NCBI RefSeq assembly: GCF_000520975.1
Contig: NZ_JACB01000006.1
Location: 62,001-126,000 of the forward strand
Direction of reading: 5' to 3'
DNA from: Aquimarina megaterium XH134
GTDB taxonomy: Bacteria; Bacteroidota; Bacteroidia; Flavobacteriales; Flavobacteriaceae
Length of the DNA: 64,000 bases
Shown here: piece after piece, positions 43,430-52,544 of the stretch
Numbering within the stretch: the first letter of the stretch is position 1
Layout: every line of letters begins with the position of its first letter
Program-made: the position numbers and the translations under genes
The notes under the pieces: generated by a model
The model's input: the letters and a program-made list of their open reading frames with translations, nothing else
Told to the model about the DNA's origin: nothing
Database searches by the model: none

Positions 43430-46228
43430 TTAAAGTTTAAAAGTAACGCCAAGGCTAAAGTTGATTCCGTTATCAAATTTATAGGTAGTAAACTCCTGAC
43501 CTAAGTCTTCCTGATCCTGGTATCGTTCTATCGATGGGTTTAATAAGTTTTTAGCTTTAAGGCTTATTTCTACATGTTTTCCAATCTCATCTTTGAAATT
43601 AAAGTTTAATACTCCAAATCCTTTTTCGAAAATATCTCCTACTCCATTTCCTCCTGCAGAATACACTCTATCTCCAAAGATGTTGAAATCTATTCCTGAA
43701 GTTATTTTATGATTATCAAAAGTCTTAGAATATGATAAATCTGTATTAACAAGAAAAGGAGAAGCTCCTTGTAATTGTCTTTCTACATTAGTTGGTGCGA
43801 TATTAGAACCATTAAATGTGGTAATCGTTGGGTCAATTTCTACCTGTGTATACATTATTGTAGTATTAACACCAAAATTTAAGTTGTTCCAGATGGTTTC
43901 TTCTGTATTAAAAAGATTACCCAGATTCTTTTTAAATTCTAATTCTGCTCCAAAAATGATCGCATTATTAGAATTAATAAATGTATTTACATTTGAGGCT
44001 GAGGCTACAAATACTTTTTCGATTGGGTTTTCGATATACTTACCAAAAAGTGTAGCTGCAAGTAATTCGCCAGATTGTTCTGGAAAATGTTCCCACTTGA
44101 TATCTATATTATAATTATCAGAGTTTTTTAGTATCGGATTTCCTAAAGTTGCTTCAGTAACATCTTCATCTAAGAAAGGTGCTATTTCTGTAAATTTTGG
44201 TAATGTAACTGTTTTACTAGCTGCAAAACGAAGGTTTGATGTTGAGTTTAATTCATACTTCAAGCTTATACTAGGCAGAATAAAAGTTTCATCAATTTTT
44301 CTAGTTCTAAAAGGAGATGTTTCTAAGTCTTGTTGTTCTCTATAAAACACATTTTGTTCAAACAATTCTGCTCGAACACCTCCATTGAAGGTTAGTTTCT
44401 CTGTTAATGCATATTGTAAGTTAACATACCCAGCAATGGTCGATAAATCTGCCTCATAAATTCTTGTTGGATTAAGGTTTTCTAAAACAATGTATGCTCC
44501 GTTAAGAAAATTGGTTTCATTTAATAATGCATCTGGATTATTAAAATCTACATTACTATTTCTCAAACTATTAAGGCTGTAGTTTAATTGATTAGATTCA
44601 AAATCTCTATCTTTTGATCTTCCTGCTACTCCAAAAGTTAATTTGTTTTTAAAGTTATCATCTTCATCTTTTCCAAAATTGATATCAAAATCAATTTTTC
44701 CAGAATAATCATTTTCATTTAGTTCCTGGTAAAAACGTTGGTTATTTGCTAAATCAGGACTTGTTCTGTCACCAAGCAAAAGAACACCTTCGTCAATTTC
44801 TGTAAATACCAATTGACGTCTATCGGGTATTAAGCCTTTTGCTTTGTTATAAGCAACTCCCCAACTTAATTTATACTTACTTTCTTTAAATCTATGTTCT
44901 CCCGTAAGTTGTTGTGTAAACAGGTTATTTTGTTCATACGTTCCTCTTCTGGCATAAATTGTAATATCTGCTGCTTCACTACCTATACCAATAAATTCTC
45001 TTAATTCGTCTTGAGTATCGTTTACAAATAAGGTAGTTGCCAATATTTTGTTATTAGTATTCCAGCGATACCCTAAACTTCCCAATATAGTAGTATTGGT
45101 ACTATATTGATATCGATCAGTATTGTCGAAATTTGTAATTACTCCTCCTTGAGAGTTAAAAGAAGCTTCTGTTCCATCAAGTGCGGTTTTATGATCCTGA
45201 CTAAAAGATGCAGTAACCAATACATCTAATTTCTGATCTTCTGCTATCGTAAAGGTTTTACCACCAGTTATACTCATACCACCATCAGGAGCATTAAATC
45301 GTTTTACCGGATTAAAAGAAGTATCAAAAGGATAGTAATCTATCTCTGTACTATTATAATTGTAATTCGGAATATCTAAGAAAACAGGAACTCTTCTAGA
45401 TCCATCATCTAATCCCCATTCATCGTATTGCCCACCATTAAGTAAGAAAAAATCATTACTAACAGCATTAGAATTTACTCCCGAACTAAAACCAACTTCT
45501 AAAAAGCCTTTCCCCGGGCGATCTTTGGTATCGATATTTACACTTGCTCCAGCAAAATCACCATAAATATTAGGAGAATATGTTTTATAAATCCCTAAAT
45601 TCTCAACTATATCGGTCGGAAAAATCCCAAGATCAATAAGTTTTAACTTTGGATTTAATGACGGGATAGGCAGTCCATTTAAATAGGCATTGTTATAACG
45701 ATCTCCTAATCCACGAACATATAGTTTATCACTCTGTCTAGAAATACCAGTTGCTTTAGTTAAACCTGTAGCAACATCACTTACTCCTTTTTTAGAAAGT
45801 TCTTGCGCTCCTATCTTTTGTTGAATAGTCACCGCATTTTTTTGTTCTAATAAAATAGCTGCTTCAGATTCCTTTTTAGTAGTAGTTTTAATTACAACCT
45901 CATCTAGTGCAGCTGCACTTGCTGCCATTGCAGTATTAACAGTAGTAGCTTCATTTGACTTTACGATTACATCTTTAATGTCTAAAGTTTCATATCCTAC
46001 AAAACTAAACTCTAGTACATATGTCCCTGGCTCCAGATTTTCAATAGTATATAAACCATCAAAATCTGTAGTCGTTCCTTTTGTTGTTCCTTTAATTAAT
46101 ACATTAGCAAAAGGTAAAGGTTGATTATTAGATTCCTTGTCTAATAATGTTCCGGTAATCGAACCGGTTTCTTGCGCGAAGAGTATTCCTACAAAAAATA
46201 ACGCAAAAAGTGTAACAATTTTTCTCAT
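43430..46228 (-). CDS. TonB-dependent outer-membrane receptor, second copy
   Basis: A 932-residue receptor with signal peptide, carboxypeptidase-regulatory domain (GSITGTLLDKESNNQPLPFANV), plug (KLYVRGLGDRYNNAYLNGLPIP) and barrel ending LGVTFKL. The N-terminal 130 residues are close to those of the receptor at 38800, while the barrels differ more, as expected for duplicated receptors with changed ligands. Its promoter shows six TAACA-like repeats with 11-bp spacing, the pattern also seen before the porin and the PiT gene. Confidence 0.9.
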   Translation of the reverse strand: MRKIVTLFALFFVGILFAQETGSITGTLLDKESNNQPLPFANVLIKGTTKGTTTDFDGLYTIENLEPGTYVLEFSFVGYETLDIKDVIVKSNEATTVNTAMAASAAALDEVVIKTTTKKESEAAILLEQKNAVTIQQKIGAQELSKKGVSDVATGLTKATGISRQSDKLYVRGLGDRYNNAYLNGLPIPSLNPKLKLIDLGIFPTDIVENLGIYKTYSPNIYGDFAGASVNIDTKDRPGKGFLEVGFSSGVNSNAVSNDFFLLNGGQYDEWGLDDGSRRVPVFLDIPNYNYNSTEIDYYPFDTSFNPVKRFNAPDGGMSITGGKTFTIAEDQKLDVLVTASFSQDHKTALDGTEASFNSQGGVITNFDNTDRYQYSTNTTILGSLGYRWNTNNKILATTLFVNDTQDELREFIGIGSEAADITIYARRGTYEQNNLFTQQLTGEHRFKESKYKLSWGVAYNKAKGLIPDRRQLVFTEIDEGVLLLGDRTSPDLANNQRFYQELNENDYSGKIDFDINFGKDEDDNFKNKLTFGVAGRSKDRDFESNQLNYSLNSLRNSNVDFNNPDALLNETNFLNGAYIVLENLNPTRIYEADLSTIAGYVNLQYALTEKLTFNGGVRAELFEQNVFYREQQDLETSPFRTRKIDETFILPSISLKYELNSTSNLRFAASKTVTLPKFTEIAPFLDEDVTEATLGNPILKNSDNYNIDIKWEHFPEQSGELLAATLFGKYIENPIEKVFVASASNVNTFINSNNAIIFGAELEFKKNLGNLFNTEETIWNNLNFGVNTTIMYTQVEIDPTITTFNGSNIAPTNVERQLQGASPFLVNTDLSYSKTFDNHKITSGIDFNIFGDRVYSAGGNGVGDIFEKGFGVLNFNFKDEIGKHVEISLKAKNLLNPSIERYQDQEDLGQEFTTYKFDNGINFSLGVTFKL

Positions 46229-46251
46229 TTAACTTGTTCTGAAATTCCCGG

Positions 46252-46330
46252 CAAAGAACGACAGGTAGTGTTAAATGTGTGTTATTCAAAAATTAATTAT
46301 GTGTCATATTAATGTTAGGTAAATGTTATC
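46252..46330 (-). promoter_or_regulatory. Candidate PHO-box lattice before the second TonB receptor
   Basis: On the plus strand GTTA cores start at 46270, 46281, 46314 and 46325, with weaker ATTA at 46292 and GTCA at 46303: six slots exactly 11 bp apart. On the minus strand the last TAAC begins 18 bp before TTTG (46255-46252), inside GTTCTTTG, the same 8-mer as before the porin gene. The 11-bp direct-repeat layout is that of PhoB sites in other bacteria. Confidence 0.55.
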
Positions 46331-46560
46331 AGTCCATGTTTATAGCATGTTTTCTTAACATTAATAATTTGTTAGAGGTGACTGTAAAGGATTGAGAATA
46401 AAAAAACAATGAGAATTTCTCTCTTCGACAAAAACTTACTTAATTGTTAAGAAAAGCCTCTGTTATATAGGGAATGTAAAAAAATATTAAAAATTTTCTA
46501 AGAGTAAAAAGTCAAATTGTAGAAGTAGTGTTGTTATTTTTTGAAGATTTTACCTACAAA

Positions 46561-46585
46561 AAAGACTTCCAAATTGGAAGTCTTT
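46561..46585. terminator. Terminator after the MORN-like gene
   Basis: AAAGACTTCCAA and its complement surround one base, followed by T-runs on the plus strand and preceded by A-runs, so it can act in either direction. It serves the minus-strand gene ending at 46610. Confidence 0.75.
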
Positions 46586-46609
46586 TTTGTGTATTTTTTG
46601 TAGTAAAAT

Positions 46610-46969
46610 CTAGTTTTTATAATTCACAACTACATTGTCTTTACCCGACCAAGTTGTTACATCAGCAATTTGATTTTTATCATAATTTACTTCAGATAAT
46701 TTATCTGCATTCCAGAAAAACCATTTTCCTGTTTTTACTCCATTATCATATTGCCCCATGGCAATTTTCTTTCCAGTAGCATCATATGATTTCCACTCTC
46801 CATGAAGCTTACCTTCTTTATTATAGAAACCTTGTTGTCTTACTGTTCCATCTTCAAAATAAAATGTACCTTTAATCTGATCTCCTTGCTTTTCAAAAGT
46901 AGGTTTTACATCCTGAGCCATTACAGTCGCCGAAAATAAAATGGCCATTGCTACTATTATCTTTTTCAT
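46610..46969 (-). CDS. Secreted MORN-repeat-like protein (YwqK-type)
   Basis: A 119-residue protein with a signal peptide ending VMAQ. It has three degenerate repeats of the form G-x-Y-x(5)G-x2-G-x-W (QGFYNKEGKLHGEWKSYD, MGQYDNGVKTGKWFFWN) typical of the YwqK/MORN-like family. Such small secreted proteins are abundant in Flavobacteriia with no known function. Confidence 0.75.
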   Translation of the reverse strand: MKKIIVAMAILFSATVMAQDVKPTFEKQGDQIKGTFYFEDGTVRQQGFYNKEGKLHGEWKSYDATGKKIAMGQYDNGVKTGKWFFWNADKLSEVNYDKNQIADVTTWSGKDNVVVNYKN

Positions 46970-47040
46970 GATTTTAAATGTTTTATTATTATTTGGGATG
47001 TCGACTTATATTATAAAAGTAATATTTATTTTACATTTAA

Positions 47041-47073
47041 ACAACATTTCGGTAACATTAAATTAACATTAAT
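47041..47073 (+). promoter_or_regulatory. Three 11-bp TAACATT-type repeats upstream of chrA
   Basis: ACAACATTTCG, GTAACATTAAA and TTAACATTAAT are consecutive 11-mers. No TTTG box follows at the 18-bp distance seen elsewhere, so this site may control the gene on either side or be non-functional. Confidence 0.4.
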
Positions 47074-47184
47074 CCCATAATCCACTCATCTTCACTTGTT
47101 TAGCTTGCTAAAAAACTCTCCTTTGTAATATTTAAAATTATCAATCCAGTCTTATTTTTATTATCATGACCAGTATTATATTTA

Positions 47185-47192
47185 TACTTTTG
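47185..47192 (+). promoter_or_regulatory. -7 box candidate for chrA
   Basis: TACTTTTG is a perfect TAnnTTTG match, 48 bases before the start codon. No TGA-N6-TCA dyad lies at the 35-bp offset. Confidence 0.45.
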
Positions 47193-47239
47193 ATGACGTT
47201 AAATTATTCTGTGTCATTTTATAGGTTTATTATATTTAA

Positions 47240-48370
47240 ATGAATAACAAGAAAAGACTTATTGAGGTTGCTATTGTTTTTTTTAAACTAGGTTGTTTTG
47301 CTTTTGGTGGTCCGGCAGCACATATTGCCATGATGGAAAATGAAGTAGTAGATAAAAGAAAATGGATGGATAAACAACATTTTCTGGATCTTATCGGAGC
47401 CACTAATCTAATTCCTGGTCCCAATTCTACCGAAATGACCATGCATTGTGGGCATGAGCGTGCAGGAACTGCTGGTCTATTTGTTGCCGGAGCCTGTTTT
47501 GTTTTTCCCGCAGTAGTTATTACAGGAGTGTTGGCCTGGTTTTATACTTCTTATGGACAGCTACCCGAGGTAACTCCTTTTATTTTTGGTATCAAACCCG
47601 CCGTACTTGCTATTATTTTATCGGCAATTCTAAAATTAGGAAAAAAAGCATTAAAAAACTGGGAACTAGGCATAATAGGAGCTTTAGTACTAGTTATTAG
47701 CTTATTGGGAGTAAATGAAGTTATTGCATTGTTAAGCGCAGGTCTTTTTGGAACACTATATTTTTATTCTAAATCCAAACTAAATACCTCACCCAAATCC
47801 ATTGCCCCATTCTTCATATTTAAAATTTCTACATTTACTTTTATTAAACTTTCTTCTATAAAAGTTCTTTGGACATTTTTTAAAGTTGGCGCTATATTAT
47901 ATGGTAGTGGTTATGTTTTATTTGCATATCTAGATGCAGAATTAGTTACAAAAGGCTGGTTAACAAGATCAGAATTGATAGATGCCATTGCAGTTGGTCA
48001 ATTTACACCAGGTCCTGTTTTATCTACCGCAACCTTTATTGGTTATCAATTAGCTGGATTTTGGGGAGCCATAGCAGCTACACTAGGAATCTTTCTTCCT
48101 TCTTTTCTTTTTGTATTACTTCTTAATCCATTAGTACCCAAAATGAGAAAATCCAAAATACTTAGCTATTTTCTCGACACTGTCAATATTGCTGCAGTTT
48201 CTATCATGTTATCGGTATTGTTTACAATGTCTTTAGATACCTTAATCGACTGGAAAGCAATACTTATTGCTTTGATAGGTGTTATTATGATTTTTGGGTT
48301 TAAGAAAGTAAATCCCATGTGGATTGTACTTGGAGGATCACTTTTGGGGTACGTGTTAAGTCTTATATAG
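47240..48370 (+). CDS. chrA: Chromate-transporter family protein ChrA (two CHR domains)
   Basis: A 376-residue protein with about ten helices in two homologous CHR domains. The first has FFKLGCFAFGGPAAHIAMM and LIGATNLIPGPNSTEM, the second FFKVGAILYGSGYVLFAYL and AIAVGQFTPGPVLSTATFIGY. ChrA exports chromate, probably exchanging for sulfate. The phosphate-related neighbours hint that another oxyanion could be the natural substrate, but nothing in the sequence proves this. Confidence 0.85.
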   Translation: MNNKKRLIEVAIVFFKLGCFAFGGPAAHIAMMENEVVDKRKWMDKQHFLDLIGATNLIPGPNSTEMTMHCGHERAGTAGLFVAGACFVFPAVVITGVLAWFYTSYGQLPEVTPFIFGIKPAVLAIILSAILKLGKKALKNWELGIIGALVLVISLLGVNEVIALLSAGLFGTLYFYSKSKLNTSPKSIAPFFIFKISTFTFIKLSSIKVLWTFFKVGAILYGSGYVLFAYLDAELVTKGWLTRSELIDAIAVGQFTPGPVLSTATFIGYQLAGFWGAIAATLGIFLPSFLFVLLLNPLVPKMRKSKILSYFLDTVNIAAVSIMLSVLFTMSLDTLIDWKAILIALIGVIMIFGFKKVNPMWIVLGGSLLGYVLSLI

Positions 48371-48508
48371 AGCCACTTTTAACGATAGCTTAAAGTTTTG
48401 GTAACATAAAAACTCGCCAAATAAAATATTTTTGGCGAGTCGTAAGACGACATTTGTAGTTTCAAAAAATCATATTAGTTTTTGTCGACTTAGATTTTTG
48501 AAATACAG

Positions 48509-48535
48509 GGCTAACCGAAAACGGTTAGCCTTTTT
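48509..48535 (+). terminator. Rho-independent terminator downstream of chrA
   Basis: GGCTAACCG (48509-48517) and CGGTTAGCC (48522-48530) form a perfect stem with an AAAA loop and TTTTT. Another stem (48412-48421 with 48431-48440, ACTCGCCAAA) lies closer to the stop but lacks a T-run on this strand. Confidence 0.85.
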
Positions 48536-48583
48536 CGTTTTTGCATAAATACTTAAAAAAAAACATCTTAATATAATCATTAT

Positions 48584-48628
48584 AAAACATTAAGTTAACA
48601 TTAACTTAACATTGGTACAGGTTCTTTG
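48584..48628 (+). promoter_or_regulatory. Candidate PHO box and promoter of the porin gene
   Basis: Three consecutive 11-mers (AAAACATTAAG, TTAACATTAAC, TTAACATTGGT; 48584-48616) are followed after 8 bases by TTTG (48625-48628) inside GTTCTTTG. The last TAAC-to-TTTG distance is 18 bp, as at 46252 and 49910. The repeats occupy the -33 region, as in PhoB-activated promoters that lack a good upstream element. Confidence 0.6.
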
Positions 48629-48653
48629 CAAGCGACAAAAACTAGTATCGATT

Positions 48654-49853
48654 ATGAAATTAAAGAATACACTAACAGCGTTAGTTCTATTTACGCTTTG
48701 TTTTGTAAATGCTCAGGAAACTACTGAGACCAAATTTGGAAAAGGAATCTTAAATGTCGTTGCCAAAGATAGCTCGTGGAGCATGAAATTTGCAACCAGA
48801 TTTCAATTACTTTCTACTACCGGTTGGGATATTAACGATAATAATTATAGTAAACCTGAAACCAACTTTCTCGTAAGAAGAGCACGTTTAAAATTTAGCG
48901 GTTTTGCTTATAGCCCAAAAATTAAATATAAAATAGAATTGGGGGTATCTAATAGAGATATTTCTGGAGCTTCAGAATTCACTAGCAATGCTCCACGTTA
49001 TATTCTAGATGCTGTTATAAAGTGGAATTTCTATAAAAACTTTACACTTTGGGCCGGACAAACAAAATTGCCAGGGAACGTAGAACGTGTTATTTCTTCG
49101 GCAAACTTGCAATTAGTAGATCGTTCTAGGTTAAATAGTCGTTTTAATATAGATCGTGATTTAGGAATACAGTTAAGACATCATTTTAAATTATCAGATA
49201 AATTCATCATTAGAGAAATTTTTGCAGTTTCCCAGGGAGAAGGAAGAAATATTACCAGTGGAAATTTAGGCGGTCATCAATATACAGGAAGGCTAGAATT
49301 GTTACCTTTTGGCAAATTTAAAAGTAAAGGAGATTATAAAGGAGGAGATCTTAAGAGAGAACAAACTCCTAAATTAATGCTGGCAGCTACTTATGACTTT
49401 AATGCCGATGCTGTAAAAAACAGAAGTAATCAAGGATCTTATATGCAAACCAGTACTGGTTTTTACGAGACTAATATCTCTACCATATTTGTAGATGCTA
49501 TGTTTAAGTACAAAGGGTTTTCTTTTATGGGAGAGTTTGCCGATAGAGAAGCTGATGAAGCAATTGCAGTAGAAGAAGATGGAACACCAACTGGAGATAT
49601 AGTTCAGGTTGGTAATGCGATAAATCTTCAAGCTGGATATTTGTTTAAAAGTAATTGGGAAATAGCAGGACGCTATACCAATCTTAATTATGATGCAATT
49701 GTTGGAAAAAATCTTGAAGAACAATATACCCTTGGGGTATCAAAATATGTAGCTGGTCATAACTTAAAAGTTCAATCCGATATAAGTTATACCACTGAAG
49801 ATGGTAATGGTAGTGGGTTAATGTATAGATTACAATTTGATATACATTTCTAA
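48654..49853 (+). CDS. Phosphate-selective porin O/P family protein
   Basis: About 399 residues from ATG 48654 (MKLKNTLTAL), which starts a signal peptide ending VNAQ. A TTG at 48612 would overlap the promoter. The barrel has FKFATRFQLLS, FLVRRARLKFSGFAYSPKIKYKIELGVSN and LWAGQTKLPGNVERVIS, as in the OprP/OprO family, and ends in a terminal Phe. OprO/OprP admit phosphate or polyphosphate. The PiT gene follows, so phosphate entry is the likely role here. Confidence 0.85.
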   Translation: MKLKNTLTALVLFTLCFVNAQETTETKFGKGILNVVAKDSSWSMKFATRFQLLSTTGWDINDNNYSKPETNFLVRRARLKFSGFAYSPKIKYKIELGVSNRDISGASEFTSNAPRYILDAVIKWNFYKNFTLWAGQTKLPGNVERVISSANLQLVDRSRLNSRFNIDRDLGIQLRHHFKLSDKFIIREIFAVSQGEGRNITSGNLGGHQYTGRLELLPFGKFKSKGDYKGGDLKREQTPKLMLAATYDFNADAVKNRSNQGSYMQTSTGFYETNISTIFVDAMFKYKGFSFMGEFADREADEAIAVEEDGTPTGDIVQVGNAINLQAGYLFKSNWEIAGRYTNLNYDAIVGKNLEEQYTLGVSKYVAGHNLKVQSDISYTTEDGNGSGLMYRLQFDIHF

Positions 49854-49868
49854 ATCACAAGCTAATAC

Positions 49869-49913
49869 ATAACAGTTTGGTAACATTAAGCTGAGAATTG
49901 ATTATAATATTTG
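49869..49913 (+). promoter_or_regulatory. Candidate PHO box and promoter of the PiT gene
   Basis: TAACA at 49870 and 49881 are 11 bp apart; the next slot (49892) is degenerate. TTTG at 49910-49913, in AATATTTG, is 18 bp after that slot, copying the porin arrangement. Confidence 0.5.
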
Positions 49914-49930
49914 CACCTTAAACAAAAAGT

Positions 49931-52318
49931 ATGGATAATATTTATTTATTAATGGTAGTCGCGCTAGCAATATTAGCGGTTGCCGACCTTATTGTGGGAG
50001 TTAGTAATGATGCTGTTAACTTCTTAAATTCTGCTATTGGTTCTAAAGCAGTTTCTTTTAGAACGATAATGATTGTTGCCAGTATTGGTATTGCAGCTGG
50101 AGCCGTTTTCTCTAGTGGATTAATGGAAGTAGCGAGAAAAGGAATTTTTAATCCTGGTGAATTCTATTTTGATGAAATCATGATCATTTTTATGGCAGTT
50201 ATGATTACCGACATTCTCCTTCTCGATTTTTTTAACACGCTGGGGATGCCAACTTCGACAACGGTATCTATTGTATTTAATCTTTTAGGAGCAGCAGTAT
50301 CTATTGCACTAATTAAAATTGGAGCGGATCAAGGGTTAGCTTTTTCTGATTTAGGAAATTACATTAACACCAAGACAGCAACAAAAATTATTAGTGGTAT
50401 TTTGCTCTCGGTAGTGATAGCATTCTCGGTAGGTGCTATTGTACAATTTATAACTCGTTTATTACTATCCTATAATTTTGAAAAGAAAGCTAAATGGGTT
50501 GGTGCTTTATTCGGAGGAATTGCATTAACTGCATTATTGTATTTCATTTTCATGAAAGGAATTAAAGGAACCAATTACGCCAAAGCTATAGTTGATGTTG
50601 TATATAATGGAGGTCCTGAAGGGCTATTAGATTGGGCCAATACTTATTTTGGTAGTACGTATGAAAATGTAAAGGAACTGGCAAAAGCTCAGAAAAACCT
50701 TTTCAAGATAGATGGTGATGCAGGAACAATCAAAATGACTTTAAGAGGATATTTAGAAACCTATGTATTTCAGATCGTAGCTGCCGGTTTTGTATTGTGG
50801 TCAGTATTATCTTACCTACTTATTAATTTCTTTAAAGTAAATATCTATAAGCTTATCATTATTGTAGGTACATTTGGATTAGCATTAGCTTTTTCGGGTA
50901 ACGATTTGGTAAACTTTATTGGGGTACCTATAGCGGGCTGGCAATCTTATGAAGCCTGGGTAGCTTCTGGTATTCCTGCTACAGAGTTTTCTATGGATGT
51001 TTTAGCCAAAAAAGTAGACACTCCAACTTTACTACTATTTGGTTCAGGAATAATAATGGTACTTACATTATGGTTTTCAAAAAAAGCTCGATACGTTGCC
51101 GATACCGAAATTAACCTTTCTAGAGAAGGAGAAGCCAAAGAACGTTTTAAGCCAAATTTTCTATCAAGAGGTGTTGTAAGAAGTACCGTTTTGATATCTC
51201 AGGGACTAGGTATTATTACACCAAAACCTGCAATGGAGTTTATAGAAAAAAGATTTACCAAACCCGTTATAGACTTACCAAAGAATAAAAGCTACGAAAT
51301 GCCTGCATTTGATATGGTAAGAGCTGCAGTAAATCTTATGGTTGCCGGAGTCTTAATTTCTATTGCAACTTCTATGGGATTACCACTTTCTACAACCTAT
51401 GTTACTTTTATGGTTGCAATGGGTACCTCATTAGCAGATAGAGCTTGGGGAACAGAGAGTGCAGTATATCGTGTAGCAGGAGTGCTTAACGTAATTGGCG
51501 GATGGTTCTTTACTGCTATAAGTGCATTTGTCGCAGCTGCAACAGTAGCGTTTTTGATTAATCTTGGTGGCCCTATAATGGTTGCAGTATTATTACTTAT
51601 TGCTGTATTGCTTTTGGTAAGAAACACTATTAATTATAGAAAGAGAGTTAAAGCAGAGAAAGCAGAAGATAGTCTTAAAAATTCTGAGAGCAGCTCTGTT
51701 CAAGGAGTTATCGAAGAAAGTGCAGATAATATCAAATCCTTTGTAAACAGAGGAAATAAAATTTACACAAGCACAATAGAAAGCCTTGTGAAATATGATT
51801 TAATCGCCTTAAAGAAAAGTAAAAAAGGAATTGCTAAACTAGATGAGGAAGTTGAAGAACTAAGAGACAATATTTTTTACTTTATCAAGAATCTGGATGA
51901 GTCTAGTGTAGGTGCCAGTAATTTTTATATTAATATTTTAGGGTATCTACAAGATATGTCTCAGTCTTTAGAATATATCACTAAAGCAAGTCACAAACAT
52001 GTAAACAACAATCATAAAAAACTTCGATTTAATCAGATTAAAGATTTAAAAGAAATCGAAGAACAATTAAATGAGTTGTTCGGGCAAATCAAAAAAGCAT
52101 TTAGTGATAGAGACTTTGATCATATTGATACCATTATTAATGAAAAACAAGAACTCTTTAATAAGGTAAATCAAAAAATTGATAAACAAGTTGCTAGAAC
52201 GAGAACTGAAGAAAATAGCCCAAAAAACACCACCTTGTATTTTGGATTACTATTAGAAACCAAAGATCTTATTACCGCAACAATGAACTTGTTAGAGACC
52301 TATAGAGAACACAAATAG
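49931..52318 (+). CDS. pit: PiT-family phosphate transporter with C-terminal PhoU-like domain
   Basis: A 795-residue protein. Residues 1 to about 580 contain the two PiT signatures, GVSNDAVNFLNSAIGSKA near the N-terminus and SGNDLVNFIGVPIAGWQS in the middle, with TSTTVS and LSTTYVT motifs. A charged linker leads to a helical region (about 600-795) resembling PhoU/DUF47 proteins, with long coiled helices. It imports metal-phosphate or phosphate driven by H+. Fusion of transporter and PhoU-like regulator is recurrent in Bacteroidota. Confidence 0.92.
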   Translation: MDNIYLLMVVALAILAVADLIVGVSNDAVNFLNSAIGSKAVSFRTIMIVASIGIAAGAVFSSGLMEVARKGIFNPGEFYFDEIMIIFMAVMITDILLLDFFNTLGMPTSTTVSIVFNLLGAAVSIALIKIGADQGLAFSDLGNYINTKTATKIISGILLSVVIAFSVGAIVQFITRLLLSYNFEKKAKWVGALFGGIALTALLYFIFMKGIKGTNYAKAIVDVVYNGGPEGLLDWANTYFGSTYENVKELAKAQKNLFKIDGDAGTIKMTLRGYLETYVFQIVAAGFVLWSVLSYLLINFFKVNIYKLIIIVGTFGLALAFSGNDLVNFIGVPIAGWQSYEAWVASGIPATEFSMDVLAKKVDTPTLLLFGSGIIMVLTLWFSKKARYVADTEINLSREGEAKERFKPNFLSRGVVRSTVLISQGLGIITPKPAMEFIEKRFTKPVIDLPKNKSYEMPAFDMVRAAVNLMVAGVLISIATSMGLPLSTTYVTFMVAMGTSLADRAWGTESAVYRVAGVLNVIGGWFFTAISAFVAAATVAFLINLGGPIMVAVLLLIAVLLLVRNTINYRKRVKAEKAEDSLKNSESSSVQGVIEESADNIKSFVNRGNKIYTSTIESLVKYDLIALKKSKKGIAKLDEEVEELRDNIFYFIKNLDESSVGASNFYINILGYLQDMSQSLEYITKASHKHVNNNHKKLRFNQIKDLKEIEEQLNELFGQIKKAFSDRDFDHIDTIINEKQELFNKVNQKIDKQVARTRTEENSPKNTTLYFGLLLETKDLITATMNLLETYREHK

Positions 52319-52344
52319 TAGATCTCACCACTAATAAAAATTGT

Positions 52345-52380
52345 AAAAAAGGCTAAATATATTGATGTTTAGCCTTTTTT
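52345..52380 (+). terminator. Rho-independent terminator after pit
   Basis: AAAAAAGGCTAAA (52345-52357) and TTTAGCCTTTTTT (52368-52380) form a 13-bp stem with U-rich end. Confidence 0.85.
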
Positions 52381-52421
52381 ATTTTTAACTTCACTATATG
52401 GATTTGGCACAAAAAATCATC

Positions 52422-52471
52422 ACGTTAAGCAAATGTTATCTACTCACATGACAAATGTTAGCTTATCGTTA
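52422..52471. promoter_or_regulatory. 11-bp lattice of GTTA cores upstream of phoB (reverse orientation)
   Basis: GTTA occurs at 52424, 52435, 52457 and 52468, all on one 11-bp lattice (52446 is CATG). In the other phosphate promoters the coding strand carries TAAC, so this array is inverted relative to phoB. TATATTTA at 52510-52517 is a possible -7 box. It may be an autoregulatory PhoB site. Confidence 0.45.
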
Positions 52472-52544
52472 CCAAATCTATATAAATATGTATACTTCGT
52501 ATTAAGTGGTATATTTATCCAATGTTATGTAATGCTATACTATA

